Of a stretch of DNA of 64,000 nt, positions 43,027 to 50,887 are shown piece by piece (position 1 is the first letter of the stretch; each line of letters starts with the position of its first letter). A program made the position numbers and the translations under genes. Under the pieces are notes generated by a model. It saw nothing but the letters and a program-made list of their open reading frames with translations. It ran no database searches and was not told where the DNA came from. The stretch is taken from positions 3,534,001 through 3,598,000 of the forward strand of contig NZ_CP163302.1 in assembly GCF_041022165.1 (NCBI RefSeq), given 5' to 3'. This DNA comes from Sinomonas sp. P10A9. GTDB taxonomy: Bacteria > Actinomycetota > Actinomycetes > Actinomycetales > Micrococcaceae.

Positions 43027-43326
43027 GCCGCGCGGCCACACTGTGGCTGGGCGCACGGGCGCGCTCAGCCTGCCAACCTGGACGTCACGTCGTCCTGTTG
43101 CCAGCCCTCCTCCCCAGCTTTAGGCTTCAAGTTACGGGGTGTCGCGGGCCTCTCGCGGCGTGTCGGACAATGAGATCGCACGAGAGCCGGGGACGACGGC
43201 ACACGGTGTCGGCCCAGGCCTCCGGCGACGACCCTCACGAGATGCCCCCAGAAGGTGACTCGTCGAGGCTGAGGTAGCCGCCGCCGTCCCAGCCGTCGAG
43301 ACAGCACTGGCTACCGGAGAGTAACA
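43027..43326. other. 300-bp intergenic region without a recognised gene
   Basis: The region between the subtilase-like and aldehyde dehydrogenase genes contains no supportable ORF, no strong hairpin and no palindromic operator that I can see. It presumably carries the dehydrogenase promoter. Confidence 0.5.
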
Positions 43327-44943
43327 ATGGCAGACTCCCAGTTCATGACATCCCGGACGACGGCGCCCGGCGCCACCGCATCCACCTCGCCTGCCGGCGG
43401 GCCCACCACCGCGCCCGACGCTCCGCGCGCCTCCTTCGAGCAGCTGGCCTCCCTCGCCACGGGAACCGGCCCAGCGCTCGAGGTGACCTCCCCGTTCGAT
43501 GGGCAGCCACTCGGCGTCGTGCGCCAGGCCGCGGAGGGCGAGGTCGCGGCGGCTGTGCAGCGCGCCAGGGAGGCGCAGATGCGCTGGGCGGCGACCCCCG
43601 CGAGGACCAGGGCCGCCGTGGCCCGGCGTTTCGCGAAGCTCGTGCTGGACCGGCGGGACGAGATCCTCGACGTGGTCCAGGCAGAGACCGGCAAGTCGCG
43701 CCTCGCCGCCCTCGAGGAGGTCGTGGACGCCTCGATGACGGCCTCGCACTACGCGCACACGGCCCCTGGGCTCCTGCGTCCGCGGCGCCATGTCGGCACG
43801 TTCCCGCTCCTGACGCAGACCACCGAGCTGCGGCATCCGAAGGGCGTGGTCGGGGTCATCACCCCCTGGAACTACCCGTTCACGCTCGTGGCGAGCGACT
43901 CCATCCCCGCGCTGCTCGCGGGCAACGCCGTAGTCATCAAGCCGGACCACCAGACCCCGTACTCGGGCCTGATGGTCCTGGACCTCCTGTGGCAGGCCGG
44001 GCTCCCCGACGGGCTCGCGCAGGTGGTGCTCGGACCCGGCGCTGTGGTGGGGCCGCAGCTCGTCGACGCGGTCGACTTCGTGATGTTCACAGGCTCGACG
44101 GCGACCGGACGGGTCGTGGCGCAGCGCGCCGCCGGGCGGCTCATCGGGTTCTCCGCGGAGCTGGGCGGCAAGAACCCGCTCATCGTGCTGCCCGACGCGA
44201 ACATCCCTGCGGCCGCGGCCGGCGCCGCGCGGGCCTGCTTCGCCAATGCGGGCCAGCTGTGCGTGGGACCCGAGCGGATCTATGTGCACGAGGCCGTCCG
44301 CTCGCGGTTCACCGAGGCGTTCCTCGACGAGGTCTCGAGGATCCGCGTCGCGCCCGGGACATCCTGGGACGCGGACATGGGCTCGCTCATCTCCCCCGCG
44401 CACCTCGCGCGGGTCCAGGCGCACTTGGACGATGCCGTGGGCAAGGGCGCACGGATCCTCGCCGGCGGCGCCGCCCGGCCCGATCTGGGTCCGGGCTTCT
44501 TCGCCCCCACCGTCCTCACCGACGTCCCCGAGACCGCGGACCTCGTGCGTTCCGAGACCTTCGGTCCCGTCGTGGCCATCTACCCCGTCCGGACCGAGGA
44601 CGAGGCCATCGCCCGCGCCAACGACAGCACGCTGGGGCTCAACGCGAGCGTGTGGACCACGCCGTCGCGCGGGCGGGCGCTCGGCTCCCGGATCGAGGCC
44701 GGAACCGTCAACGTCAACGAGGGCTACGCGGCCGCGTGGGCCTCCCACTCGGCGCCGATGGGCGGCTGGAAGGAGTCCGGACTGGGCCGCCGCCACGGAG
44801 CAGAGGGCCTCCTGAAGTACACCGAGGCCCAGACCGTCTCGGTGCAGCACGCCCTGCCCATCGCCCCCTGGACCGGGATGAGCAACGAGCGCTTCGCGAA
44901 CCTCTTCACCCGGGCCACGGGCATCCTCAACCGGTTCCGCTGA
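43327..44943 (+). CDS. Succinate-semialdehyde dehydrogenase (NADP+), GabD2-like
   Basis: A 538-residue aldehyde dehydrogenase. The catalytic Glu is in FSAELGGKNPLIVLPD and Cys in FANAGQLCVGPERIYV; cofactor-binding appears in GVITPWNYPFTLV and MFTGSTATGR. A Thr/Ala/Pro-rich ~50-residue N-terminal extension precedes the fold. The GQLCVGPERIYVHE context is typical of actinobacterial GabD2 that oxidises succinic semialdehyde to succinate in GABA or 4-hydroxybutyrate breakdown. No transaminase gene adjoins. An SDR gene follows after 68 bp and may be cotranscribed. Confidence 0.9.
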   Translation: MADSQFMTSRTTAPGATASTSPAGGPTTAPDAPRASFEQLASLATGTGPALEVTSPFDGQPLGVVRQAAEGEVAAAVQRAREAQMRWAATPARTRAAVARRFAKLVLDRRDEILDVVQAETGKSRLAALEEVVDASMTASHYAHTAPGLLRPRRHVGTFPLLTQTTELRHPKGVVGVITPWNYPFTLVASDSIPALLAGNAVVIKPDHQTPYSGLMVLDLLWQAGLPDGLAQVVLGPGAVVGPQLVDAVDFVMFTGSTATGRVVAQRAAGRLIGFSAELGGKNPLIVLPDANIPAAAAGAARACFANAGQLCVGPERIYVHEAVRSRFTEAFLDEVSRIRVAPGTSWDADMGSLISPAHLARVQAHLDDAVGKGARILAGGAARPDLGPGFFAPTVLTDVPETADLVRSETFGPVVAIYPVRTEDEAIARANDSTLGLNASVWTTPSRGRALGSRIEAGTVNVNEGYAAAWASHSAPMGGWKESGLGRRHGAEGLLKYTEAQTVSVQHALPIAPWTGMSNERFANLFTRATGILNRFR

Positions 44944-45011
44944 GGGGCCCGCGCCGGACTTCCTCCGCATGCAGGGCGCGGCCGATGCTACTCGCTGGTA
45001 ACCTACATCAC

Positions 45012-45866
45012 ATGTACCGAGGAACCCGCCTGCGTGGCACCCGCGTCCTGATTACTGGAGGAGCCTCCGGGATCGGTCGCCTCATGGCCCTGGAGTCCGC
45101 CCGACGCGGCGCCGAGGTGGTCATCTGGGACCTCTCGGCCGACGGCGGCGCAGCGGTCGCCGCTGAGATCGTCGCCGCCGGGGGCCTCGCCAGCTCGTAC
45201 TCCGTGGATGTCACTGACACCGCGCACGTCGGAGAAGCAGCCCGGCAGACGGGGGACGTGGACGTCGTCGTGAACAATGCCGGCGTCGTGTCCGGGAAGA
45301 CGCTGCTCGAGGCGAGCGAGTCCGCCCTGCGCCGGACCCTCGAGGTCAACGTGCTGGCCCTCTACTGGGTCACGCGCGCCTTCCTGCCGGGTATGATCGC
45401 CCGCGGCCGGGGCACGGTGGTGACGATCGCGAGCGCTGCCGGGCTGGTCGGCGTCGCCCGCCAGACCGACTACTCGGCGAGCAAGTTCGGCGCCTTCGGC
45501 TTCACGGAGTCGCTGCGGGCGGAACTGCGCGCGGACGGGCATGACGTCGGCACGCTCGTGGTGTGCCCGTACTACATCAACACCGGCATGTTCGAGGGCG
45601 TCGAGACGAAGTTCCCCGCCCTCCTGCCGATCCTCGAGGAACACGATGTAGCCCTCAAGGTCATCGACGGGATCGAGTCCGGTCGCGAGCAGATCATCCT
45701 GCCGCCGTTCGCCCGGCTCGTGCCGCTCATGCGCTTCCTGCCGACCCGCGCGTTCGACCGGGTGGCGGACTTCTTCGGCATCAACCACACGATGGACCAC
45801 TTCGTGGGGCGGGCCGGGGCGAAGCGGGTTGCAGCGGGGAAGGCCGAGGCTGCGGCGGAGAAGTGA
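45012..45866 (+). CDS. Short-chain dehydrogenase/reductase
   Basis: A 284-residue classical SDR. The cofactor motif is VLITGGASGIGRLMALE, NNAGVVSG is the second motif, and the active site is TIASAAG...TDYSASKFGAFG (Tyr-x3-Lys). The C-terminal extension has hydrophobic segments (LVPLMRFLPTRAFDRVADFF), as in membrane-associated retinol-dehydrogenase-like SDRs acting on lipophilic alcohols. Substrate not known. Confidence 0.88.
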   Translation: MYRGTRLRGTRVLITGGASGIGRLMALESARRGAEVVIWDLSADGGAAVAAEIVAAGGLASSYSVDVTDTAHVGEAARQTGDVDVVVNNAGVVSGKTLLEASESALRRTLEVNVLALYWVTRAFLPGMIARGRGTVVTIASAAGLVGVARQTDYSASKFGAFGFTESLRAELRADGHDVGTLVVCPYYINTGMFEGVETKFPALLPILEEHDVALKVIDGIESGREQIILPPFARLVPLMRFLPTRAFDRVADFFGINHTMDHFVGRAGAKRVAAGKAEAAAEK

Positions 45867-45954
45867 AGGTCGGCTGACGACTCGGGCCGAAGCCGCGTCA
45901 GGACGCGGCCGCTTGGTACTACCCGTTGAGGCTCCGGGGCCCTAGTCTGTGCGC

Positions 45955-46710
45955 ATGACGACGGGGCTGCCGTTCGCGGGCAACGGTCTGGTGCATGGCG
46001 TGTTCATGGGACTCGGCATCGCGGCCGCACTCGTCTTCTACGCATTCGAGAAGCGGCGCCGAGGCCTCAGCGACCCTCGGCTGTGGACGCTCGCAGGCTT
46101 TGCCCTCGCCTTCGGGGCCATCGGCTCGCGTATCACGTGGGACCCCACGCGCCCCGTCTCACCGGTGGAATGGTGGGTCGACGGCGACCGCAGCATCCTC
46201 GCCGGGCTGGTCGGGGCCTGGCTCGGCGTGCACCTCGGCAAACGGCTCATCGGGTACCGCATCTCCACCGGGGACCTGTTCGCGCCGTCCGTGGCGCTGG
46301 CCATGTCCATCGGCCGGATCGGGTGCCTGCTCACCGAGCTGCCCGGCACGCCGACGGGCGGGAATTGGGGATTCGTGCTCACCCCTGACCAGGCGGCGAT
46401 GTTCGGTGCCCAGGCCGGGGTGGGGCTCCACCCCTCCTTCGTGTACGAGATCGCTTTCCACGCCGTGGCCTTCACGCTCATGCTCCGGTTCCGGGACCGC
46501 GCGCGTCGCTCGGGCGACCTGTTCGTGTGCTACGTCGCGGCCTACGCGCTGTTCCGCTTCGGCGTCGAGTTTGTGCGGGGCAACGACGAGTTGTGGCTCG
46601 GCATGAGCCGGCCGCAGTGGTTCCTGCTCGCGATGCTGCCGCTGCTCGCGTGGCGCGTGTGGAAGGTGTTCGCCAGCCCTCGGCGCACACCTGAGAGGCA
46701 GGCTGCGTGA
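45955..46710 (+). CDS. Divergent prolipoprotein diacylglyceryl transferase (Lgt)-like membrane protein
   Basis: A 251-residue protein with about seven helices and the Lgt fold pattern. The central signature is MSIGRIGCLLTELPGTPTGG in place of the usual GRIGNF.NGE, and the C-terminal RFGVEFVRGNDELWLG keeps the Arg of the second site. The His-Gly of the first periplasmic loop (SILAGLVGAWLG here) and the Asn after GRIG are not conserved. It may therefore move a lipid group to something other than the usual prolipoprotein cysteine. It overlaps (GTGA) the next gene and opens a six-gene operon containing a radical SAM enzyme. ATG 45955 chosen; a GTG two codons earlier is possible. Confidence 0.82.
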   Translation: MTTGLPFAGNGLVHGVFMGLGIAAALVFYAFEKRRRGLSDPRLWTLAGFALAFGAIGSRITWDPTRPVSPVEWWVDGDRSILAGLVGAWLGVHLGKRLIGYRISTGDLFAPSVALAMSIGRIGCLLTELPGTPTGGNWGFVLTPDQAAMFGAQAGVGLHPSFVYEIAFHAVAFTLMLRFRDRARRSGDLFVCYVAAYALFRFGVEFVRGNDELWLGMSRPQWFLLAMLPLLAWRVWKVFASPRRTPERQAA

Positions 46711-47111
46711 GCGCGAGAAGGCGGCACCGCTGGCGCGACGCGAACCCCAGGCCCGAGAGATTCCCAGGCCTCGGGGAGGAGCCCGGGCGGCAGCGCTCCA
46801 CCGGCGGCAGCGGCAAGCCAGAGCATCGGTTCGACGGTGGGTCCTTCGGTATGGGCATCATCTTGGGCGTCCTTGCGCTCTGGGTGGTCTACCTCGTGAT
46901 CTTCTTCGCTGCCGGGGCGCCATACGCGCGCATCGGGGGCTTTGCGTTCGTCCCGGTAGGCATCTACGCGGCGGCCGCCGTCGTGCTCACGGCGAGGGCG
47001 CGCAGCGTGAGCCTCGGCGGGGGAATGCTGCTGGGCCTCGGCATCTGGCTGCTCATCGGAGGGGGAGCCTGCATCGCGGGCCTCTCCCGGACCGGCGGCG
47101 GGCTCCTGTGA
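46707..47111 (+). CDS. Small three-helix membrane protein, paralogue A
   Basis: A 134-residue protein with a ~45-residue basic/Gly-rich cytoplasmic N-terminus and three hydrophobic helices. Its last helix is GGGMLLGLGIWLLIGGGACI, a motif shared with the next two genes, including the single Cys. GTG start overlaps the Lgt-like stop; its own stop overlaps the next start. Function unknown; the coupling suggests a stoichiometric membrane complex with the Lgt-like protein. Confidence 0.8.
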   Translation: MSARRRHRWRDANPRPERFPGLGEEPGRQRSTGGSGKPEHRFDGGSFGMGIILGVLALWVVYLVIFFAAGAPYARIGGFAFVPVGIYAAAAVVLTARARSVSLGGGMLLGLGIWLLIGGGACIAGLSRTGGGLL

Positions 47112-47464
47112 GCCGTGATCCCGCCGGAACCCCGGAACATCAGCCCTCGGGCAAGGAGCCGCGCCGACGACTGAACCGAGTCCAATTCAGCGCCGGTGCT
47201 ATCGTCGGCGCCATCCTCTTGTACGTCGTTTACTCGATCATGGGGATGGATGCCGTCTTTGCTCAGTTCCAGCCGCCTTACGAATACAAGGCGCTAGGCG
47301 CCGCCGGGGCGGCTCCTGCGCTTCTGTACATAGTGGTCGCGACTGCCTTCACCGTCAGTCACCCGACCAGGGACCTGGGCACAGGAATGCTGCTCGGCGG
47401 AGGGATCTGGTTGCTCCTTGGTGGCGGACCCTGCCTTGCCCAACTGATGTTCGGGCCTCCCTGA
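47108..47464 (+). CDS. Small three-helix membrane protein, paralogue B
   Basis: A 118-residue paralogue of A: a short charged N-terminus (PEHQPSGKEPRRRLNR), three helices and the closing motif TGMLLGGGIWLLLGGGPCLA. GTG start at 47108 overlaps A by 4 bp. The loop between helices 1 and 2 (FAQFQPPYEYKALG) is the most variable part. Not assignable to a known family. Confidence 0.8.
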   Translation: MSRDPAGTPEHQPSGKEPRRRLNRVQFSAGAIVGAILLYVVYSIMGMDAVFAQFQPPYEYKALGAAGAAPALLYIVVATAFTVSHPTRDLGTGMLLGGGIWLLLGGGPCLAQLMFGPP

Positions 47465-47563
47465 GCCAATCATGGAGACACCTCGCCAAGACTCAGGCAT
47501 GAGGCCGTCGTCGGCCAACCACCGAGTTCCCTGCGAAGAGAGCCGCCCGACAGGAGGAGCCGA

Positions 47564-47962
47564 ATGAACGCCAACCCTCCGGACGACGGCGCCGGACCAC
47601 CTCCGCAGGCGCCCCCGCCGCCTCCCCCACCGCCACCCAACGGCTCGCGTGTGCCGGACCGCGGCGGTTCCATGCTGCTTGCCCTCACCCTCGGGCTCCT
47701 GGGCCTCTACATTTTCGGCATCGCGCTCGTCGGGGGCCGAGCAGTGATGCCATACCAGTACACCGGAAGCCCCGTCCCGCTGTGGCTCAGCCTCGGGTTC
47801 TGGGTGCCACTCGTCGTGTACGTCGCGCTCGCAGTGTTCCTCGCCACCCGCCGCAGGACCTCGCTCACCGGGGCTGGCATGCTCATCGCCTTCGGCGTCT
47901 GGGTGCTCCTCGGTGGCGAATTGTGCATCACAGCCATGTTCCGAATGCCGAGCGCGGCATGA
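47564..47962 (+). CDS. Small three-helix membrane protein, paralogue C, with polyproline N-terminus
   Basis: A 132-residue paralogue: the N-terminus has a run of about nine prolines (APPPPPPPPPNG), then three helices ending GAGMLIAFGVWVLLGGELCI. ATG 47564 has AGGAGG upstream. The 100-bp gap from B is the largest in the operon. The proline run could bind a partner or slow translation. Confidence 0.8.
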   Translation: MNANPPDDGAGPPPQAPPPPPPPPPNGSRVPDRGGSMLLALTLGLLGLYIFGIALVGGRAVMPYQYTGSPVPLWLSLGFWVPLVVYVALAVFLATRRRTSLTGAGMLIAFGVWVLLGGELCITAMFRMPSAA

Positions 47963-48011
47963 GTGACCCCGCGATCCGATCTACCGGAGGACCCATGAAG
48001 AGGAGCAGAGT

Positions 48012-49664
48012 ATGAGTCGAACCGTAGCCGGCCGCGCGCCGCTCGGCCCGGGGCAGCCGCTGCGCGGCGACCGGATCCACCGGTATGTCACCGCCTTCTG
48101 CCCGGAGTGCCATCAGGAGAACCCTCCCCTCGCCGAGGTGAGGAGGCTCGCGGGGGCGCTCATGGTGCGGGACGGGCGTGTGTGGCTCGAACGCGGATGC
48201 CCCGACCACGGCCTGGTCCGGACGATGTACGACGAGTCGCCCGAGATCCTCACGTACCTCGAGAAGTGGCAGGCGCCCACCAAGCAGCATGTGCCGGACG
48301 CCGCCGGCAACTACCGCCCGATCCCCGAGGCCTACGCCTACGGACTGCCGGCCATGCAGACCCAGCACACGTGCATCCTCCTGCAGGACGTGATCGAGCA
48401 CTGCAACCTCCGCTGCCCCACGTGCTTCACGGCGTCGGGCCCTCAGCTGCAGGGGGTCGCCCCGCTGGCGGAAGTTCTGGCCAACGTGGACACGCGGCTG
48501 TCCCGCGAGAACGGCCGCATCGATGTGCTCATGCTCTCCGGCGGCGAACCCACGCTCTACCCCTACCTCGAGGAGCTGCTCGACGAGCTCGTGGCGCGGC
48601 CGATCGTGCGGATCATGGTCAACAGCAACGGCGTCCTCATCGCCCACGACGACGGGCTCCTGAACCTCCTCGCCAAGCACCGCGAGCGCGTCGAGGTCTA
48701 CCTCCAGTACGACGGGCCGTCCCGCGAGTCCTCCGTGTACCACCGCGGCGGGGACCTGACCCGCATCAAGGACGCCGCCATCTCGCGGCTTTCCGAGGCC
48801 GGGGTCTTCACGACCCTCACCATGACCGCGACCCTCGGCGTGAACGACGGCGAGATCGGCGACGTCGTGCTCCGCGCCCTCGAGACCCCCTTCATGGGCG
48901 GGGTCGCGCTCCAGCCCGTCTTCGGCTCCGGCCGCGGCCACGGCATCGACTCCATGGACCGGCTCACCCACGGCGGCGTGCTGGCCCGGCTCGAGGAGCA
49001 GACCGGCGGCGCGGTCTCATGGCACGACCTCACCGCCCTTCCGTGCTCGCACCCGCACTGCGCCTCCGTGGGCTACATGCTCAAGGACGACTCCGGCGTG
49101 TGGCGTTCGCTGACCGAGCTCATCGGACACGACCGCCTGCTCCAGTGGCTCGAACTGGACCCGGACAGCATCGCGAACCGCATCGCCGACAGCGCGCTCC
49201 CGCTCGGCCTCCGCTCGATGATGAAGTCCTCCCTGCTCGACCTCCTGAGTGAGCAGTCCTCCCTGTCCCACCCGAGCACCGCGGAGCTGTGGAAGAACAT
49301 CTGCACGCAGTGCGATCTCGGCATCGGCACGCTCACAACGCTGGCGGTGGGCTCGCTCCCGGGGCAGTACCAGCGGCTGCGGAAGCTGCTCGCCGAGCGG
49401 GTCACGCGCATCACGGTCAAGCCGTTCATGGACATCTCGACCATGATCGAGGAGCGGCTCATGCAGTGCTGCGTGCACGTGGGCACGAAGTCGGACGACG
49501 GCGCCCACCAGTGCGCTCCGTTCTGCGCCGTCCAGGCCTGGCCGCAGCTGTCGCGGCAGCGGATGAGCACCGCGACGGGGCACCGCGCCAGCGGCCAGGC
49601 CGCCGGTCTGGGGCTCCCCGTGGTCCGTCACGAGCCGGTCTTCTCGACCCTGGAGACCCCGTGA
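48012..49664 (+). CDS. Radical SAM enzyme of the Tes/MJ0619-like family
   Basis: A 550-residue enzyme. The N-terminal zinc-ribbon-like part has AFCPECHQENPP and RGCPDHGLV. The SAM-cleaving cluster is EHCNLRCPTCFTASGP (C-x3-C-x2-C, about residue 130) followed by VLMLSGGEPTLYP. Later Cys-rich segments LPCSHPHCASVGYML, NICTQCDLG, MQCCVHVG and QCAPFCAVQ are arranged as in the MJ0619 family, now known to include tetraether lipid synthase (Tes) that joins C-H bonds of lipid tails and binds several Fe-S clusters. Databases often call relatives dihydro-hydroxymethylpterin dimethyltransferase. In an operon with an Lgt-like protein, a lipid or envelope substrate is plausible; this is inference. Confidence 0.85.
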   Translation: MSRTVAGRAPLGPGQPLRGDRIHRYVTAFCPECHQENPPLAEVRRLAGALMVRDGRVWLERGCPDHGLVRTMYDESPEILTYLEKWQAPTKQHVPDAAGNYRPIPEAYAYGLPAMQTQHTCILLQDVIEHCNLRCPTCFTASGPQLQGVAPLAEVLANVDTRLSRENGRIDVLMLSGGEPTLYPYLEELLDELVARPIVRIMVNSNGVLIAHDDGLLNLLAKHRERVEVYLQYDGPSRESSVYHRGGDLTRIKDAAISRLSEAGVFTTLTMTATLGVNDGEIGDVVLRALETPFMGGVALQPVFGSGRGHGIDSMDRLTHGGVLARLEEQTGGAVSWHDLTALPCSHPHCASVGYMLKDDSGVWRSLTELIGHDRLLQWLELDPDSIANRIADSALPLGLRSMMKSSLLDLLSEQSSLSHPSTAELWKNICTQCDLGIGTLTTLAVGSLPGQYQRLRKLLAERVTRITVKPFMDISTMIEERLMQCCVHVGTKSDDGAHQCAPFCAVQAWPQLSRQRMSTATGHRASGQAAGLGLPVVRHEPVFSTLETP

Positions 49665-50074
49665 GCGAGCAGGACGAGCGGGCCGCTGCAGCGCGGCGCA
49701 TCGCGGCCGGCCCGACGCCGTCGCGCCTCGTCGGAGCGGGAGGTGCGCAGGCGCCGTCGCCCGCGATCGGCGCGGAAGGCGACCCGCCGGCGTCGTCCGC
49801 GCCCGACACCGCACCGGCGACCGCCGCGCCGTTCGACCCCCTCCGGCTGTGCATCTTCGCGACGATCGCGCTGCTCGGGTGGATCGCAGGGCCGGTGGCG
49901 CTCGTCGTGTTCTCCGGCGTGGGTTTCGCGGGGTACTGGAAGGCGCGGCGGGCCGGGCTCACGCGGTCGAAGTGCTATCTCCGGGACACTCGGCTCGTGC
50001 TCGCGTACCTCGCGGTGCTCACGGCGGCAGGGCTGTGGGGCGTCTACGCGGCGGTGCACTCGCTCATCGCCTGA
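49661..50074 (+). CDS. Small membrane protein closing the radical SAM operon
   Basis: A 137-residue protein starting at GTG 49661, overlapping the radical SAM stop (GTGA). A ~55-residue Ala/Pro-rich segment precedes two or three hydrophobic segments (LCIFATIALLGWIAGPVALVV and LVLAYLAVLTAAGLWGVYAA) separated by KARRAGLTRSKCYLRDTR. No motif recognised, but its coupling to the radical SAM gene marks it as part of the same system. It converges on the GntR gene at 50095 with only 20 bp between. Confidence 0.75.
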   Translation: MSEQDERAAAARRIAAGPTPSRLVGAGGAQAPSPAIGAEGDPPASSAPDTAPATAAPFDPLRLCIFATIALLGWIAGPVALVVFSGVGFAGYWKARRAGLTRSKCYLRDTRLVLAYLAVLTAAGLWGVYAAVHSLIA

Positions 50075-50094
50075 GGCCCGGGAGAGGCATGCGG

Positions 50095-50775
50095 TCAGCG
50101 GACCGCGGGCTCCCGAGTCTCGCTGACGAGATTGTCCGAGGCGGAGTCCATGTGGGTCAGGATCGTCTCGCGGGCGGTCGCGGCGTCGCCGGACTCGACA
50201 GCGTCCACGATGGCGCGATGGCGGTCCACGCTCATGTTGCTCGTGGCCCGCTCGAGGCCCGCGAACATGATGGACATGCGGATCGAGCCCTCGAGGGACT
50301 GCCACTGGTGCAGGAGCGTCTCGTTCCCGGAGAGCCGGCAGAGGAGGCGGTGGAAGTCGAGGTCGGCCTCGATCCGGTCCTCGAGAGAGAACCCCGCGGC
50401 CGCGTCCATGTGCTCGAGCGCGTCGCGCAGCTCTCCCACGGCCTTGGCACGCCGCGGCTGCTCGATGAGCGTGCGGGCGGCGAGCGACTCGAGGGCCCCC
50501 CGCACGGCGAAGATGTCCCGGATCTCCTTGGCGTCGAGATGCCGCACGCTGAGCCGCCCGCGCGGTCCGGCCGTGGCGAGGCCCTCCTGCTCCAGCTGGC
50601 GCAAGGCCTCGCGGAGGGTTCCGCGGCTGATGCCGAGCATCTCGGACAGCTCGGTCTCGACGAGGTGCTGGCCCGGTGTGAGCTCGCCGGACGTGATGGC
50701 GCGGCGCAGGGCCGTAACGGCCTGCTCGCGCAGGCTCTTCTTCTCGAGCCCCAGCAGGGATGCTGCAACGGCCAT
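50095..50775 (-). CDS. GntR family regulator, FCD subfamily
   Basis: A 226-residue regulator: winged helix (ELSEMLGISRGTLREALRQL, about 40-60) and an FCD helical domain with metal/ligand residues (EADLDFHRLLCRLSGN, VDRHRAIVDAVESGD). Its promoter region carries GTCGACTGTC, the reverse complement of a 10-mer just upstream of the MFS gene at 57256 and related to the big inverted repeat at 57343, so it likely controls itself and the divergent C4-polyol unit at 55.9-61.4 kb. Confidence 0.88.
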   Translation of the reverse strand: MAVAASLLGLEKKSLREQAVTALRRAITSGELTPGQHLVETELSEMLGISRGTLREALRQLEQEGLATAGPRGRLSVRHLDAKEIRDIFAVRGALESLAARTLIEQPRRAKAVGELRDALEHMDAAAGFSLEDRIEADLDFHRLLCRLSGNETLLHQWQSLEGSIRMSIMFAGLERATSNMSVDRHRAIVDAVESGDAATARETILTHMDSASDNLVSETREPAVR

Positions 50776-50794
50776 GTCACCCTCCCGGGAGATT

Positions 50795-50826
50795 GTCGAC
50801 TGTCATCCGGCAGTCGTTAACAGTGA
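50795..50826. promoter_or_regulatory. Candidate GntR autoregulatory site
   Basis: GTCGACTGTC (50795-50804) and a downstream CAGTCGTTAACAG contain the half-sites GACTG/CAGTC. The 10-mer GTCGACTGTC is exactly the reverse complement of 57299-57308, which lies in the promoter of the second MHS carrier. Confidence 0.5.
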
Positions 50827-50887
50827 TGATACGGGCATGCGTGGCCCCCCTTTCGGATCCACGCATGCCCGCCTTCATGACCTCGCG

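Noticed and set aside
45955..46710. The Lgt-like gene as the essential housekeeping lgt
   Set aside because: Key residues of the first loop and the GRIG-Asn motif differ, and it is in a radical SAM operon rather than the usual housekeeping context.
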